DNA of 64,000 nt from Cordilura impudica (GCA_963682025.1 OY821521.1:56493908-56557907), one strand, 5' to 3'; counted from the first letter of the stretch, positions 22,061 through 34,152 are shown. The notes: generated by a model not told the origin, from the sequence alone. A program made the numbers and translations.

Positions 22061-22204
22061 ATATAAAAGAAATTTGAATTTTAAATTGTTAAAAAGTAAT
22101 GTAAACTGCATATATATTAATAAGGGAAATATTTTTATTTAAATACGATTTTCAACAGTTTGGATTAAAACAAAATTATAATGGCCTAACTAGATACTTA
22201 CATA

Positions 22205-22904
22205 TTATTTATTTTATTAATTTATTTATTTATTCAAGTATTGTAATATAAAGCCATCCATGCCAAGTAAATCTATATTAAATAGCAATAATCCTGAGAT
22301 CAAGAGACTTACAAATATCTTAACATATTAACAAAAACAATATCGTATATCAGTAATTCAACATATCGACTCCCCAGCCGTAACGTAAGATAAAGAAAAC
22401 AAAGTAAAAGTCAATATTATAGTACAAATGTCCCAATTAGCGATAGCCATAAAACAAGCAGTTACGTAATGAATTAGAAAATTCAAGAAAAGAATAATAA
22501 GCAAAAGAAATAGCACAATCTTAGCAATGTATGTGATAGCTACAAAAATATTAAACAAAACTAGCAAAGTGCTGAAGCAGTTTTAAACGAAAGACATTGT
22601 TCGACTGCGAGAAAATACATAGCTCATAAGGCAGTCGGTTCCAACACCGAGCCACCCTGACCACAAAAGACCTTTCAAACAAAGACCTCACAATCCTAGG
22701 AATAAATTCTTGAGGGTTTCTAGTAGATCGTGAAAAAATAAATACTTTACATAATTTAATAGGTCTGCCAGTTTTTATGATCCTATGAAATAAAATTAAA
22801 TTACGGTATTTAACAAAGTTTTCAAATGAACATCCAAGGAAGCGATGAACATATATGATACGATATATGAACCCGTCTTCCCACACCATAAATAAATCGC
22901 ACAA
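22205..22904 (-). pseudogene. non-LTR retrotransposon C-terminus and 3' tail
   Basis: An open frame of 117 codons (22904-22551) contains NLILFHRIIKTGRP and ERSFVVRVARCWNRLPYELC, the usual C-terminal end of Jockey/CR1-type reverse transcriptases (SFxVRxARxWNxLP). The 3' UTR runs to 22205 and ends on the minus strand in TGAATAAATAAATAAAT, a typical short-repeat tail. It is 5'-truncated, as most such copies are. Confidence 0.75.
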
Positions 22905-23036
22905 TTGTATTGACTATACATTTCAGTTTTTTAAAATGTATACTAATTGTACCTGATATCACCTCAAGTTATCACATCTAAAATAAAAAAAAAAACTTTA
23001 AAAGAAAAACAAATAAAGACAAAAAAAGCATCATCG

Positions 23037-23300
23037 CTACCCAAACCAATTTTCGCTTAACGAAGTACTGATCTGTTCTTCAGTTATCTCATCTTCGATT
23101 TTAATATTTTCTTCTACTACATACTTATCAATTTCTGCATCTTTTATTTTATTTTTAACTCTAATGTTCCAATTTGCTGATGATACGGAATCTGAAGACA
23201 ACAAAAATATGTCATTATGAGAAAATCGGACTTTCCTCACATTTTTATGGTTGGCATCCAATGCTTCTTCAGACAAACACCCTGGAACAAAAAATAGCTA
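23037..23300 (-). pseudogene. C-terminal fragment of a transposon-derived protein
   Basis: About 88 open codons on the minus strand start with CLSEEALDANHKNVRKVRFS and continue with LLSSDSVSS and an acidic tail. The LSEEAxxAxxKxxRxxRxxH...LLxxSDP pattern resembles the C-terminal part of a transposon protein that is abundant in arthropod genomes. I recognise the pattern but cannot name the superfamily with certainty. Confidence 0.5.
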
Positions 23301-23308
23301 ATTGGTTT

Positions 23309-23671
23309 TGACGCGTAAACATCTATACGCGAAGGGGGGGGGGGGGGGGGTAAATTTCTATTTCACAAAACAATCACAAAAACAGCGTAACATATGAGCC
23401 GTAAGACAAATCGGTGTGACTTATGATTGCATTGGTGAACAAATTATGATATAAAATTGTTTTAGCTAATTCAACAACCCTTTGCTGTAAAACAACGAAA
23501 ATTTCACAATATAAACGCATAACATATACATAATTCAACAACCCCACAAGTATAACCAGAGCCCCTGCAGTTGTTTGCTATAAGTGATACATAGATGACG
23601 CTTTCTCTTTGATTTTAAGAAAGTGACATAAAAAATCTTTAATTACTAGATGTTTACACATCTCCCCTGTG
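23309..23671. repeat. dispersed element with G17 tract
   Basis: It starts CGCGTAAACATCTATACGCG, has 17 consecutive G (23334-23350) and then TTTCACAAAACAATCACAAA. Near its right side ATGTTTACACATCTCCCC is roughly the inverse of the start, so the ends may be short TIRs. Relatives are at 1851-2000 and 6335-6440. Confidence 0.5.
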
Positions 23672-23689
23672 ATCGGACACACATGATCT

Positions 23690-25310
23690 TTTTTATTAAA
23701 GCTTATTTAAAATTGGTAAATTGAAAACATCGATAACATCATATCCATGAACTAAATCCTTATGTACTATCGGAGAATAACATTAGGACCAATCAAACTC
23801 GGTTTGACCACAATGGTCAACATTATCCGAAACAAAGCCAAAATCCATAAAATAGTCACATATGCGATTTTCAAAATATTTTTGCAAATTTCTGAAACTC
23901 GATTTGGGAAACTCGATATGGTTAAACGCCTCAACTTATTTGTTGAATATATTTAATTGTCGTAGTTATCTTTACAAAGAAATAGCAAATATGTTCCTGC
24001 AACATCCCCTATTATTGCATAACATTTTGTAAAACCTATTTAACTTTCGTAGTTATATTCACAAGTATTCTGTTAAGTTAACAATCTCTGTTAAGTACTT
24101 CACATTTGAAAAAAGTATTTAAATTTCTTCGCTAACTTCACGCTCTTCTAACTACTTATATTTGAAAAAAAATTCTTTAATGATAAGGATTAATACCTCT
24201 AACAACACCTTATTATTAGAGAAATTTGTTTCGAATATAAACATTTATGTGACAATCAAGCACTTAGGGAAAAAGTGGAGTTTGACAAGTAAGTCATTCA
24301 TTTAATAGTGCTCTAGTACCCGTGCTGCTCCGCAGCATTATATTATATTATATTAATTTTTATGAGGAGCTGTGAGTGCTCTTAGACTTGTGTCAACAGC
24401 CTACGTGAATTAGAACTCTAGTTATAGAGGTTTGAGTGACGGAAAATATTGAAAAAATTTTGAAAAAATTGAATGTAAAGTTGATTGTGCACGCATAACT
24501 TTCCCCGAACTCAACGAATTTAAGCAGTTAACAGCTCAAAAGAAAGAGCTTGATCCACTGAGTGTTCTGAGAGTGAAACGATCAAGATCCATACATTAGA
24601 AGAGGAGCTATGAGAATTCCAATTGCTTGAGTCAAGGTGTCCCATAAGAAATGTACAGGGAAGAATTACGTTTGAGTATAACTTGAGTAAGGTGGGAGTT
24701 GAGTAAATTTCAATGATTGATGACATATCTGTGTCTAAATACCTTTCATTTAAAAAAAAATGAAGGAAATCGGCCGGATAGAACGGTCAGACGGACTGAC
24801 TTTAGTTTTCATAAATTCGATTAATATATAAGATATAAAAATATAAGAAATTATCGTCAATTATTTTTTAAAAATCATTTAAAGTTAACACAGTTTTTAA
24901 CGAATTTTTATAATAATTTCTTATTTAGCAATAACTGAACTTTTAGCGATCATAACTTATTGAAAACTTAATTTATAATTAAATTCTTTTTGTATTTTCT
25001 GAATTGAAATGTGTGTTATAGAAAGTAATAAAATAATATGAACGTTAGCTTATCGCGTCTTTCGCTTCACCCTATTGTATAATTTTGTAATTTGGTTTGT
25101 AATTATAGATTAGAAAAGATAAAATACGCTGTATTGTATATTTTTTATTTTAATGTAAAAAAGATTATTTGTTTGCCTTTTTCTCTTGCTGTAATGTTAA
25201 ATACAGTAATTTGAGTTAGTTGGGTTTATGGATTATTTAATTAAATATTCAAATAGATTAAACTAGAGAAACAAATTGAGATATAAATATGAATATAATA
25301 TTTTACACAA
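23690..25310. other. unassigned; part may be a dispersed repeat
   Basis: No gene found. The text CTAGTACCCGTGCTGCTCCGC at about 24313 resembles the 'ACCCGTGCT...CGC' start of interspersed repeats seen in many insects, and 24780-24800 has GGACGGACTGAC-like sequence. I cannot define an element. Confidence 0.3.
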
Positions 25311-25330
25311 CTCTCTCTCTCTCTCTCTCT
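25311..25330. repeat. (CT)10 microsatellite
   Basis: Twenty bases of alternating CT. Confidence 0.95.
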
Positions 25331-25590
25331 TTCTGTTCCTTTCAATCTGCAGCATTTGTCCTTGTAAATATATATTTTTTTTAAACAGATATGCTTCTTG
25401 TTATTTAAGATTCATGCAGGACTTTATTTTATGGCTTAAATATGTCATTTTATATGAAAACTAATTTAAACTTATGTATTCTGAAAGTTGATTACGGTTA
25501 ATGGTAACTAAAATAGAATATTTTGAATAAATTATTAAACCCAACTTGTGAATAATAAAATAGAATATAGAAATTTTTATACCGTATACC

Positions 25591-26430
25591 CAGGGATGCC
25601 AACTTAGCGCTTTTCGCGCTAGATTTAGTGCATGTTAACTACCCAAAAATCGAATTTTTTCCAAAAGCGATTTTCGTTTTTATTTTTAGTGCTTTTGCGC
25701 CTTTTAAATACAACAGTTAATTTTAAACAAAAATTGTATATATTTGAACAAATGATCATACATCTATTTTACAACAGTTCGCTTAAAATATAATTCTTCA
25801 ACTCTTCGTAATATATTAAAGATTTTCTAAAGGTAAATTTTAAAATTAATTTTTAAGAATACCTAAGGACTATTAATGGTTTTTATTTTAGATGAAGCTT
25901 TGTATAGAAAAGTATTTAAAATATGGGAATCCGATCCATTGTTTAAAAAGTTAATATGACCATTGGAAAATGACGCAAAATCATTATGCATTTATTGCAA
26001 AAGTCATATCGGTGCAAAGCGATCCGACCTAAAGATGTTATACATTTAAAAAAAAGTTTGTAAGTTTGTTATGCATTTTATAAGCGGAATATGATATAAC
26101 TCATTTATTTTAAATTGAAGTACATAACTTAAAAAAATCAGCCAATGATTTCCCGTTTTTTAAATTATCAAGTGTTGTTGTATATTGAGTTTTCCTTACT
26201 CAAACGCTGAAGTCGAAGGAGTGTTCAGAGTAATGCTTTTTTTTAAAGAGAATATGGAATATAATATCGTTAAATTCTTTAATACATATTAAATATGGAC
26301 TGACGAATTCAAACATATAAAAAAAATTTTATATTATAACAATACAATGACGTGAAGATGAGAAAGGGAACGACACGATTTTATTGGAACATGAAGAGAC
26401 ATAAGAAAAGTCTTTACCCTTTTTTGTTTT
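25591..26430 (+). mobile_element. hAT family A, second decayed copy with BED-finger remnant
   Basis: The left end CAGGGATGCCAACTTAGCGC and the subterminal ACTACCCAAAAATCGAATTTT match the element at 3418. Translated pieces give DEALYRKVFKIWESDPLFKK and SLCIYCKSHIGAKRSDLKML (25890-26045), a BED-type zinc finger with its CxxC pair. A C-terminal piece with FPYSNAEVEGVFRV in shifted frames follows (26190-26235). The catalytic core is deleted and the right end is lost near 26430. Confidence 0.72.
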
Positions 26431-27136
26431 TTTATTGGTATTGGGGCTTGCAATACCGGACCAAATTTTCAAAACCGGTATTTCGGTATTTCATTATATT
26501 AATACTGGGATCCCGGTATTAATACCGGTATTTAAAATTTCAAAAAAAGGGAAACTACACTGCAAAAAATAGAAGAAAAAAAAATTAAAAAACAAAATAA
26601 AATATTTAATTCAATAATGTATAATTCCAAGCCATAAACTTTTTTTAAAGTGCCACAACTGAGAAGAAAAATGTAAAATAAAAAAGAGTAATAAAATAAT
26701 TAATAATGTATAAGTCTAATAAGTCCTATGTCCGATTGTTGTGATTTGCCTTTAAAATGTGCCCTCGCTTAATCTGGATCGAATTTTTTTGCATAACAGC
26801 CCTTTGCTGAAAGGGTTCTTTCGGACTTGACGCTAGTTGCTGGTATGGACATAAGGCAGTCTTATGCTAGTTGAAAATATTTTCCTCTTATAATTTCTAC
26901 TTCGAAGTATGTTGGTTCCTGTTTTATAAAATTATAAAGTACTTTACAATTCATCGTTTTTGAAATTCCACTCACAGTCTTAATCACATTAACTTTTTTG
27001 GAAATTGCCATTTCTAGTTATTCTTTCATTGTCATTGAAATTAGAATTTCTGGCTCAGAATCAGAAGACGCTCCTTTGTTTTCGATATCATCATCATCAT
27101 CGATATTATATAACCGTTCCAATAAATTTATAGTTA

Positions 27137-27511
27137 TCTATAATATTAATAGACTAGGCGATTTTTTGTTACCGATATAAGTTTCACAGTTTCACCCCGA
27201 TTTTGACAGAAAAATGTATCATTTGAAAGGTATTTCTTTTTAGCTGTTACCCAGATTTACAGATTTTCATCGTCTGCAATATTTTTTTGGGGTCATGATC
27301 GTTTAAAGTTGTTACTAACACATACATAAAATTAAACAATGCTATATGTGTGTTTATTAAATTTGTTAATGCGTTTGTGTTAATGTGTTGGGTTTGTTTT
27401 CTTCATTTAAAATGAGTTGAATTGTGAAGCATAACTTTAGGGTCTTTATTAAATGAAAAAATAAAATTTCCTAGAATTTGCACTCGAATTTCGAGTGCTG
27501 GAATCTGCTAC
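27137..27511 (+). mobile_element. Helitron-like element H3
   Basis: It starts A|TCTATAATATTAATAGACTAG and ends with the perfect hairpin GCACTCGAATTTCGAGTGC and TGGAATCTGCTAC|T (CTAG changed to CTAC). It is inserted into the family B hAT pseudogene. Confidence 0.8.
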
Positions 27512-27983
27512 TTTTTATAATTGTCGCTTTGTTAATTCGATTAAAAATTCATCTTCGTCGTCATCTTCTGATTCAGTACGACTGTGCAGGTATTGCAGTA
27601 GATTCGATAAATCAGTACGCCTTTGTTTCACACGAATAATTTGCTCTTCCTTGAATTCATTACTTAAAGCAGTATTCTGTTCTGTCAATTGATTAAACAT
27701 AAAAAGTAAAGCTGCATTTGCGCTAAGAAGGCAACAAGCTTCAACAATTAATTTGATTGGAAGAAGAAGTGAAATTACTGATGATGCTAAAGAAGAATCA
27801 ATTTCCGAAAATAATATTTCGGCATTTAAATTTAAATCGATCATAGCCTTTTGTATGCAGTTATTTAACTAGACAAAGCGTTTTAGCATTGCAACTAAAC
27901 TATTCCAACGTTTTATAGTATCTACAATTAAATTCATTTCCTTTCCAAATTGTTCTTTAACATGTTTTTGTAAAGCTTTATCA

Positions 27984-28365
27984 TTATACCCTAACACATA
28001 ATGGTACAGAGATCCACCTTTAATTATACCAATCGACCCATAATCACTTTCTAAGTCGATTTAGCGATGTCCGTCCGTCCGTCTGTCCGTCTGTGTGTTC
28101 ATGTAAACCTTGTAGTCATACTACAGGTTGCAAATGTGAACATATTTTGATGAAATTCGGTATATAAGCTTTTATCAGTCTTACCATGAATGCTATTGAA
28201 ACTGGCGAAAATCGGTGCATATGCCGACATAGTCCCCAAACAAATGACACCAATGAAATCGACTTAAATTGCCATATGATCCAAATTATCATAGATCTCG
28301 GTCAAATTGGATTTGTGTGTGTTTATTATACCCATTAATCAGTAGTCCAAAAATAAACCCTTATA
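27984..28365 (+). mobile_element. M1 element, 5' half only
   Basis: It starts TTATACCCTAACACATAATG and has the (GTCC)n block at 28070-28095. Homology to other M1 copies stops near 28365, so the 3' half with the hairpin is missing. Confidence 0.75.
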
Positions 28366-28639
28366 TTTAAATAACGTTGGTTTTTGACCGATTTCCATTC
28401 ATCAAATCTAAGACTAAATCTATGTCCTAAAGGAATTTAAGATTCTTACTCTTTAATCATATTTGCACGAATTTTTTCACTGTGCTGCACAACAAAATTT
28501 TTTTTATAGAGTTTATAGATTTTGGTATATTTTCATAATCTCTGGCAGCTAAACCTGTTCTGAGATCCATGGAAGTGCAAAATATGCTAATTACTTATAA
28601 CTAAAAAAAGTAGTTAAATAAAAATGATGTAAATGTTAA

Positions 28640-28906
28640 CTTGCAGCAAAAAATTTAATAATTTAACAAACACATTAACAAATTTAATAAACGCACACAT
28701 AGCATATGAATAATTTTATGTATGTGTTAGTAGCAAGTTTAAATTCAATATACTCAAAATAAAGGAAAAAATTTAAAAATCTGTAAATCTTGTGAACAGC
28801 TAAAAAGAAATGCCTTTCAAATAATATACGTTTAGTCAAAATCGGTAAAAAACGGTAGAACAAAACATCGGTAACAAGAAATCGCCTAGCCTATTAATAT
28901 TATAGA
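28640..28906 (-). mobile_element. Helitron-like fragment H4
   Basis: Inverted match to the 5' two thirds of H1/H5, beginning TCTATAATATTAATAGGC at 28906. The 3' hairpin end is missing. Confidence 0.7.
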
Positions 28907-28989
28907 AGATTTGTAGCTGTTTTACAATAAATTCATCCTTGACTGATGCCCACGTATTCGATGGAGTCAGTATATCAAAATTCATATAT

Positions 28990-29335
28990 ATGGATTAATA
29001 TGTTAAGAAGGTGCAGAAAGGTACCATTTTTGCCCTTTTTAGCCGTTTTTCCCTTAAGTGGCCGCATTTCGAAAGAAATAATCCTGAGCCCATGTTTGTT
29101 TTTTGTATGGAGTCTACATATATTCATATTCCTAGACTCATTTGTTAAAATTTTTCCTCATTTTGTCCGCTCTTACCCCCTTAATGTACGGATTTTTTAA
29201 ATCCCTTCTTAGTGGATCTGTACGCCGAGAGGGGAACCTACAGCCCAAATTCCAAGTTTTTGGGTCCAAGGGTTTGGGCTGGGCGATGATGATCAATCAC
29301 GCAGCTCTTTTATATATATATATATATACTAAATA
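28990..29335. repeat. unclassified dispersed-looking sequence
   Basis: GC-richer than its surroundings, with GCCGAGAGGGGAACCTACAG and 'TTGGGCTGGGCGATGATGAT', and ending at a (TA)n run (29312-29328). Such text resembles an interspersed repeat found in other insects, but no second copy lies in the window. Open frames on the plus strand (28946-29336) overlap and look accidental. Confidence 0.35.
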
Positions 29336-29388
29336 AATCAGAGCGATTTAATTGAATTTAGTGTGTCATGTTGAACAATTTAAACTTA

Positions 29389-29762
29389 TCTATTATATTA
29401 ATAGGCTAGGCGGTTTCTTGTGACTGATGTTTTGTTCTATCGTTTTATCCCGATTTTGATCAAACGTATATTATTTGAAAGGTATTACTTTTTAGCCGAT
29501 TTGCAGATTTACAGATTTTTAAATTTTTTCCATGGTTTGAGTAAATTGCATTTAAAGTTGCTACTAACATACATAAAATTATACAATGCTATGTGTGTGT
29601 TTATTAAATTTGTTAATGTGGTTGTAATAAAAATTAGTTTGTTTTTTGTGTTTATTTTTGAATTGGCTATAATTGAATAGTATACTTTTAGGGTCTTTAT
29701 ACATTGAAAAAATAAAATTTTTCAGAATTTGCGCTCGAATTTCGAGGGCTGGAATCTGCTAG
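29389..29762 (+). mobile_element. Helitron-like element H5
   Basis: It starts A|TCTATTATATTAATAGGCTA and ends GCGCTCGAATTTCGAGGGC, TGGAATCTGCTAG|T. This is the cleanest match to a CTAG end. The body is almost the same as H1. Confidence 0.82.
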
Positions 29763-29879
29763 TTAAATATTATAATAAAATAGATTTTGGACATTTTAAA
29801 GTAAACTGATTAATACTGAACGCAAAAAATGTATACTAAATAATAAAAATAAATAATACAAAAAATAAATAAATTTAAT

Positions 29880-30096
29880 CGAAATATATGCATATTTGTG
29901 GCCTGTAATTTGATTAAAAGGTTCTCATAGATCCACAGACGGAGAGACGGACGGACGGACGGACATCGCTAAAGAAAGTGATTCTGAGTCGATCCGTATA
30001 ATAAAAGATGGTTCTAGGTCAAATATTATTGTTAGTTACATACATCGGCACAAAGTCAGTATACCCTGACCACATAGTGGTAAGGAGTAGAAAAGG
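29880..30096 (-). mobile_element. M1 element, short 5' fragment
   Basis: Inverted M1 sequence around the GGAC block (29940-29965), ending at the M1 5' end, CCACATAGTGGTAAGG. Confidence 0.7.
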
Positions 30097-30865
30097 ATAT
30101 TTATTTTATTAATAAAATCGGATGTTGGTGCCTTTTCAATTAAAGAATTAAATGTATTTACGAAAATGGTATTTACGAATTGTCGTAAATTTGTTCTGTG
30201 TAGAAAATTTCAATTTTTGTGTGTGTTACCTCATTTTAAATTTCTCAATATAATTTTTTTCAAATGAATTTATTGGAAAGGACATTTATTCTTTTTGTGA
30301 TGATATAATAAAAGAAAAAAAATTATTAAATAGCCAAGATTCTATGACCTCATTTGACATTGTAGTACGAGTATATATATTTAAATATATTTTTTTCAAA
30401 AATATTACCACAAAATATTTTGAAGTCCTTTTAAAAGTGAACCACATCACGAAATGAAAATCTATAAACTCAATTTTACTTCATTTGTTCTCTCGTTTCA
30501 GACGTATGTAAGTATAAATAGAAGATCCCAATGTTTTATAAATGTTTGTAGAATATTTTTTTTTGCTATTTGCTAAAATTCATAGAAAAAAGAAATATTT
30601 TAATATTATTACTTTAGCAGAAACCCACATAAATGCCTTTATGCATAATGCATAATCAAAATCAACATCAAACTCATCATTATTTTATTTTTTCTTTTCT
30701 TTTCATTTAGTTTTAAAATACCACATGGAATTGGATTAACCATGAATATAGGAACTTCTTGTTCACTAACTTTTTATTTTAACCATATGTTCACGTCTCT
30801 TTTCAAAACAAGAATTTCGTGCTTCATTATGCTTGTGCAAAAAAAAAAAAAGCAATAGCATTATT
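30097..30865. other. unassigned AT-rich sequence
   Basis: No gene or repeat recognised, apart from a poly-A run near 30845. Confidence 0.35.
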
Positions 30866-31507
30866 GTCGGTCTAGAGCGACTATATGATACCCTCACGCG
30901 TTTCAAGAGTGGATATTGGATCCAACCTTTTTGATGCTATAACTGCATATAGAAAAGTTCGTGCAGATATGAAAAAGTTCATATCTGCTGGTATTTTTAT
31001 ATGGGGATCAGGTCAAAAAATGGACCGATCATGATCATGTTTAGTAAAGTCACTTTTCTCAAAAACATATATAAACCAAATTTAAAAAATGCAATATTTT
31101 TGTTATTTCACCGAGATAAGTGAATATCTAGAATCAGATTTTTATGGGTACTATGACTAAAAATTTAAGAAACTGATTAGTGGTTATAATAATATATGAT
31201 AATCTGGATTCAACGACAATTTTAGTCGTGTTCTTTGCAGACTTTCATCAATTTCAATAGCGTTCATCATATGGCCAATGGAACCTTTTAACCAAATTTC
31301 TTCAAAATATATTCATATTTGCGGCCTGTAGCTTGAGACAAGGTTTACATGCTCACACAAACGGACGGACACACAGACATGCAGACACACGGACGGACGG
31401 ACAACACTAAATAGACTAAGAGGGTGTTTTTGGGTATTTTTGGTAGTTATGAACATCAGTACGAACCCATTATACCCGGACAACATACATAGTGGTATAA
31501 GATATAC
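30866..31507 (-). mobile_element. M1 element, shortened, inverted
   Basis: It carries TCGGTCTAGAGCGACTATAT (3' hairpin, one arm mutated), the CGGACGGACGGACA block at 31390 and the 5' end near 31505. Internal deletions relative to the 794-bp copy are visible. Confidence 0.72.
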
Positions 31508-31517
31508 AAACATATTT

Positions 31518-32291
31518 TAATACCCTATACAACTATGTGGTCAGGGTATAATGACTTTGTTTGTAACTACCAAAAATATTTGACCTAGATCCATTTTTTA
31601 TTATACCGATCGACTGAGAATCACTTTCTGATGTCCGTCCGTCCGTCCGTCCGTCCATCGGTGTGTCCATGTAAACTTTGTAATCAAACTACAGATCGCA
31701 AATATGAATATATTTTGATGAAATTTAGCATATATAAGCTTCTATCGGCCATAGAATGAACACTATTGAAATCGATGAAAATCAGTTCATGTTCAGACCT
31801 AGTCCCCTTACATATGACCCCTAGAGATCGACTTAAATTGCCATAATATTCAAATTGTCATATAAATTTCGGCCAAATTGGGTTGGCGTACGTTTATTTT
31901 ACATCCATTTAATAATACGAAAATAAACCCTAATAGGACAATTCTTAAACATAGCCCCCATATGAAGCTTATTCCCGATCTCCACTTAAATCTATCAAAA
32001 TACAAAAATATTTTAAAAATTTCTCTCAAATTTGGTTTGTATATTTTTTTTTTTGCCAAAAGTAAGTGACCTTACCAAATATAGTCAGGATTAGTCCATT
32101 TATCAACCTAGTGCCCATATAAATACAGCATCCGATGTGAACTTTGTTCTATCCGAAAGCAAAAAAATCAATAACAATGCCACCCCAATTTGTTTTATAT
32201 CCAGTTAGTTGGACCTAGCAGATAGGGTCTCTAAACACATGGTGTAGGATATCGTATAGTCGGTCTAGACCGACTACTATTTTCTCACTTG
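31518..32291 (+). mobile_element. M1 element, near complete
   Basis: It starts TTTTAATACCCTATACAAC, has a GTCC block at 31636-31655, and ends with the hairpin TAGTCGGTC/GACCGACTA and TTTTCTCACTTG. It faces the copy at 30866-31507 head to head, only about 10 bp away. Confidence 0.78.
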
Positions 32292-32500
32292 TTAGTTTAT
32301 AATTTTTTGCTTGGGTATGCTGAATATTACACATCTGTTGAATCGACATAAAATAATGAATGGAAATGATATGGAAAATCCATAAAAATTGATATTCAGT
32401 TGTTATGGTGTTTTTTTAAGTTATTTAGTTTTCGGGTTGAAAATTGAATAAGGAAAACTATATCGTTATAGAATGTCCATAAAAGGATTGATTTTTTTTC

Positions 32501-32675
32501 AAGGTATATCTAACAATATATCCTGCGTTTTAGGGTTCTTCAAAAATGCTGATTAATGTTTGGGTTTTTCTAAGAAAGATCGTATAAACATTTTTTTAAG
32601 GTAATCTAACAATATATCCTGCGTTTTATGGTTCTTCAAAAATGCTAATTAATGTTTAGGGTTTTTATAAGAAAA
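32501..32675. repeat. two-copy tandem duplication, about 97 bp period
   Basis: TCTAACAATATATCCTGCGT followed by GTTCTTCAAAAATGCT occurs at about 32508 and again at about 32604, in direct order. Confidence 0.8.
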
Positions 32676-33490
32676 TTTTTTTACTTTTTAAATCATATTA
32701 ACATATTCTAATCTGTATATTATTTAAACGAGAGTATATTTTACTTTTTTTATTCGATATGTTATGCTATGATCACACGGACAGCAAGATTCGCGGTTCG
32801 AGCCCCAATCATGATTGAATCTACATGATTCGCCATACAAAATTTTGAGAGCGAACCTGCTTGGTTCATTTTGAACCTGGTTGCGAACCTAGAAAAATTG
32901 ACTGTCATCTCCAATTTTGATAAAAAATTATCGCTTGTTTATCTGAACTAGCTGTCAAAAATATACAAACAAAGAAAAAACAAAATATTAATGTGTGCAA
33001 TAAAATATTTTACAAAGATATGTTCAAATAAAAATGGAAAAAATTATATAGTGAAACGTAAAGTGTAGAATGATGTCTTAAAATATTTGTACAAAAAATA
33101 TAAACGTCAAAATGAAACAAGAACACTCGTCTGAACACCGAGGTTCACAGTCATGATTCAGAGAACGAATCAAGTGGTTCATTTTGCCATCTGAACATGC
33201 TACTAGCTTCATGTTAGTGCTGTTAATCGATTTTCTACTTACAAATATATGTAAAAAGGGTGGTGTATTTTGTAAGCAGATACCATTACTGGTAATATAA
33301 CAAATAATGACTATTATAAGCTATAAAATACCTAAAGCACAAATTTAACAATCCATTCTATACTTATAGGGCTGTGTAAATTACCGTAATTTGAATTTTT
33401 TTGAGTAATTTAATTGAAATTAAAAAAGTGTTCTACCCGCGGGTCGTCGCGAGTACCTTAGTATATATAGTAGGGCGGGTTGATTTGTAG
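32676..33490. other. unassigned; weak inverted-repeat signal
   Basis: The ends near 32770 (GATCACACGGACAGCAAGATT) and 33195 (ATCTGAACATGC) are loosely inverted and share ATTCG/GAACC-rich text. This may be an old MITE, but the match is poor. No gene recognised. Confidence 0.3.
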
Positions 33491-33495
33491 GGAGG

Positions 33496-34152
33496 CAAAA
33501 AATCGCTCAAGTGACAACAAAAATCATATTCTAGGGATCAAAATAAGAAACTTTGCCCAAGAAACCATATCTCTAAAACGAATTCTGATGTTCCGACCTT
33601 TAACCTGTCTGTCTGTCTGCCATGGGGCAACCCCATTCCTTCCTATATAATTGATCTGAAACTTGGCCCATAGTCTTGTTGTGACTACAGACTCACGCAG
33701 AGTCAAGTATAGTCACGCATAGTCACGGAGTGATCAAAAGTTATTTACCCTCATCCGATCGAATAACATAACATAGTCAAGGCGTATTATTATTAGCAGA
33801 GTAGAAGATACGTTTACGTATGATTGTTAATTTTAATATTAAATCAAACATATTCAGCCCGATTCTAAACAAAAAATGGTGATTTTTTGAAATGTTTGTA
33901 TGGGGAACCCCCCAGAGAGGTTCCACGGTGTATGCCACTGGCATGGGTGGGTCGGCCCTCCAAAGTTAGTGGGGGTCGATCACACATTTATACTCGATTG
34001 GGGCCCTCTAAATGGGTCAAAGTGAGACAGACAGACAGACAGGTCAAAAGTCGGGACATCAGAATTCGTTTTAAAGGTATGGTTCCTCGGCCAAAGTTTC
34101 TTATTTTGATCCCTAGAATATGATTTTTGTTGTCACTTAAGCGATTTTTAAA
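33496..34152. mobile_element. TIR element carrying (CTGT)n and one AGTCACGCA unit
   Basis: Arms of about 125 bp (33496-33618 and 34026-34152) are inverted copies: AAAATCGCTYAAGTGACAAC, AAAAATCATATTCTAGGGAT, CAAAATAAGAAACTTTG, AAAACGAATTCTGATGT, CCTGTCTGTCTGTCTG. Between them lie one unit of the AGTCACGCA repeat family and a GC-richer part (33900-34020). This shows what the ends of that family look like. Confidence 0.75.

Larger units (their letters stand above)
26446..28990 (-). pseudogene. hAT transposase (family B, ACCGGTATT ends) broken by three insertions
   Basis: The low-coordinate end has GGGCTTGCAATACCGG and several ACCGGTATTTCGGTATT repeats (26446-26540), typical of the subterminal part of one hAT group. 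On the minus strand, CLMSIPATSVKSERTLSAKG (about 26870-26810) is the C-terminal dimerisation motif (TSxxSERxFSxAG). After the Helitron at 27137-27511 the frame resumes as QLTEQNTALSNEFKEEQIIR and EACCLLSANAALLFMFNQ (27844-27515), then RWNSLVAMLKRF (about 27920-27885). An M1 fragment (27984) and another Helitron piece (28640) interrupt it further upstream; the assignment above 28400 is weak. Confidence 0.7.

Noticed and set aside
32760..33205. TIR element in a GAACC/GATTCG-rich region
   Set aside because: The inverted match is too weak and no duplication is seen; left as a low-confidence note.
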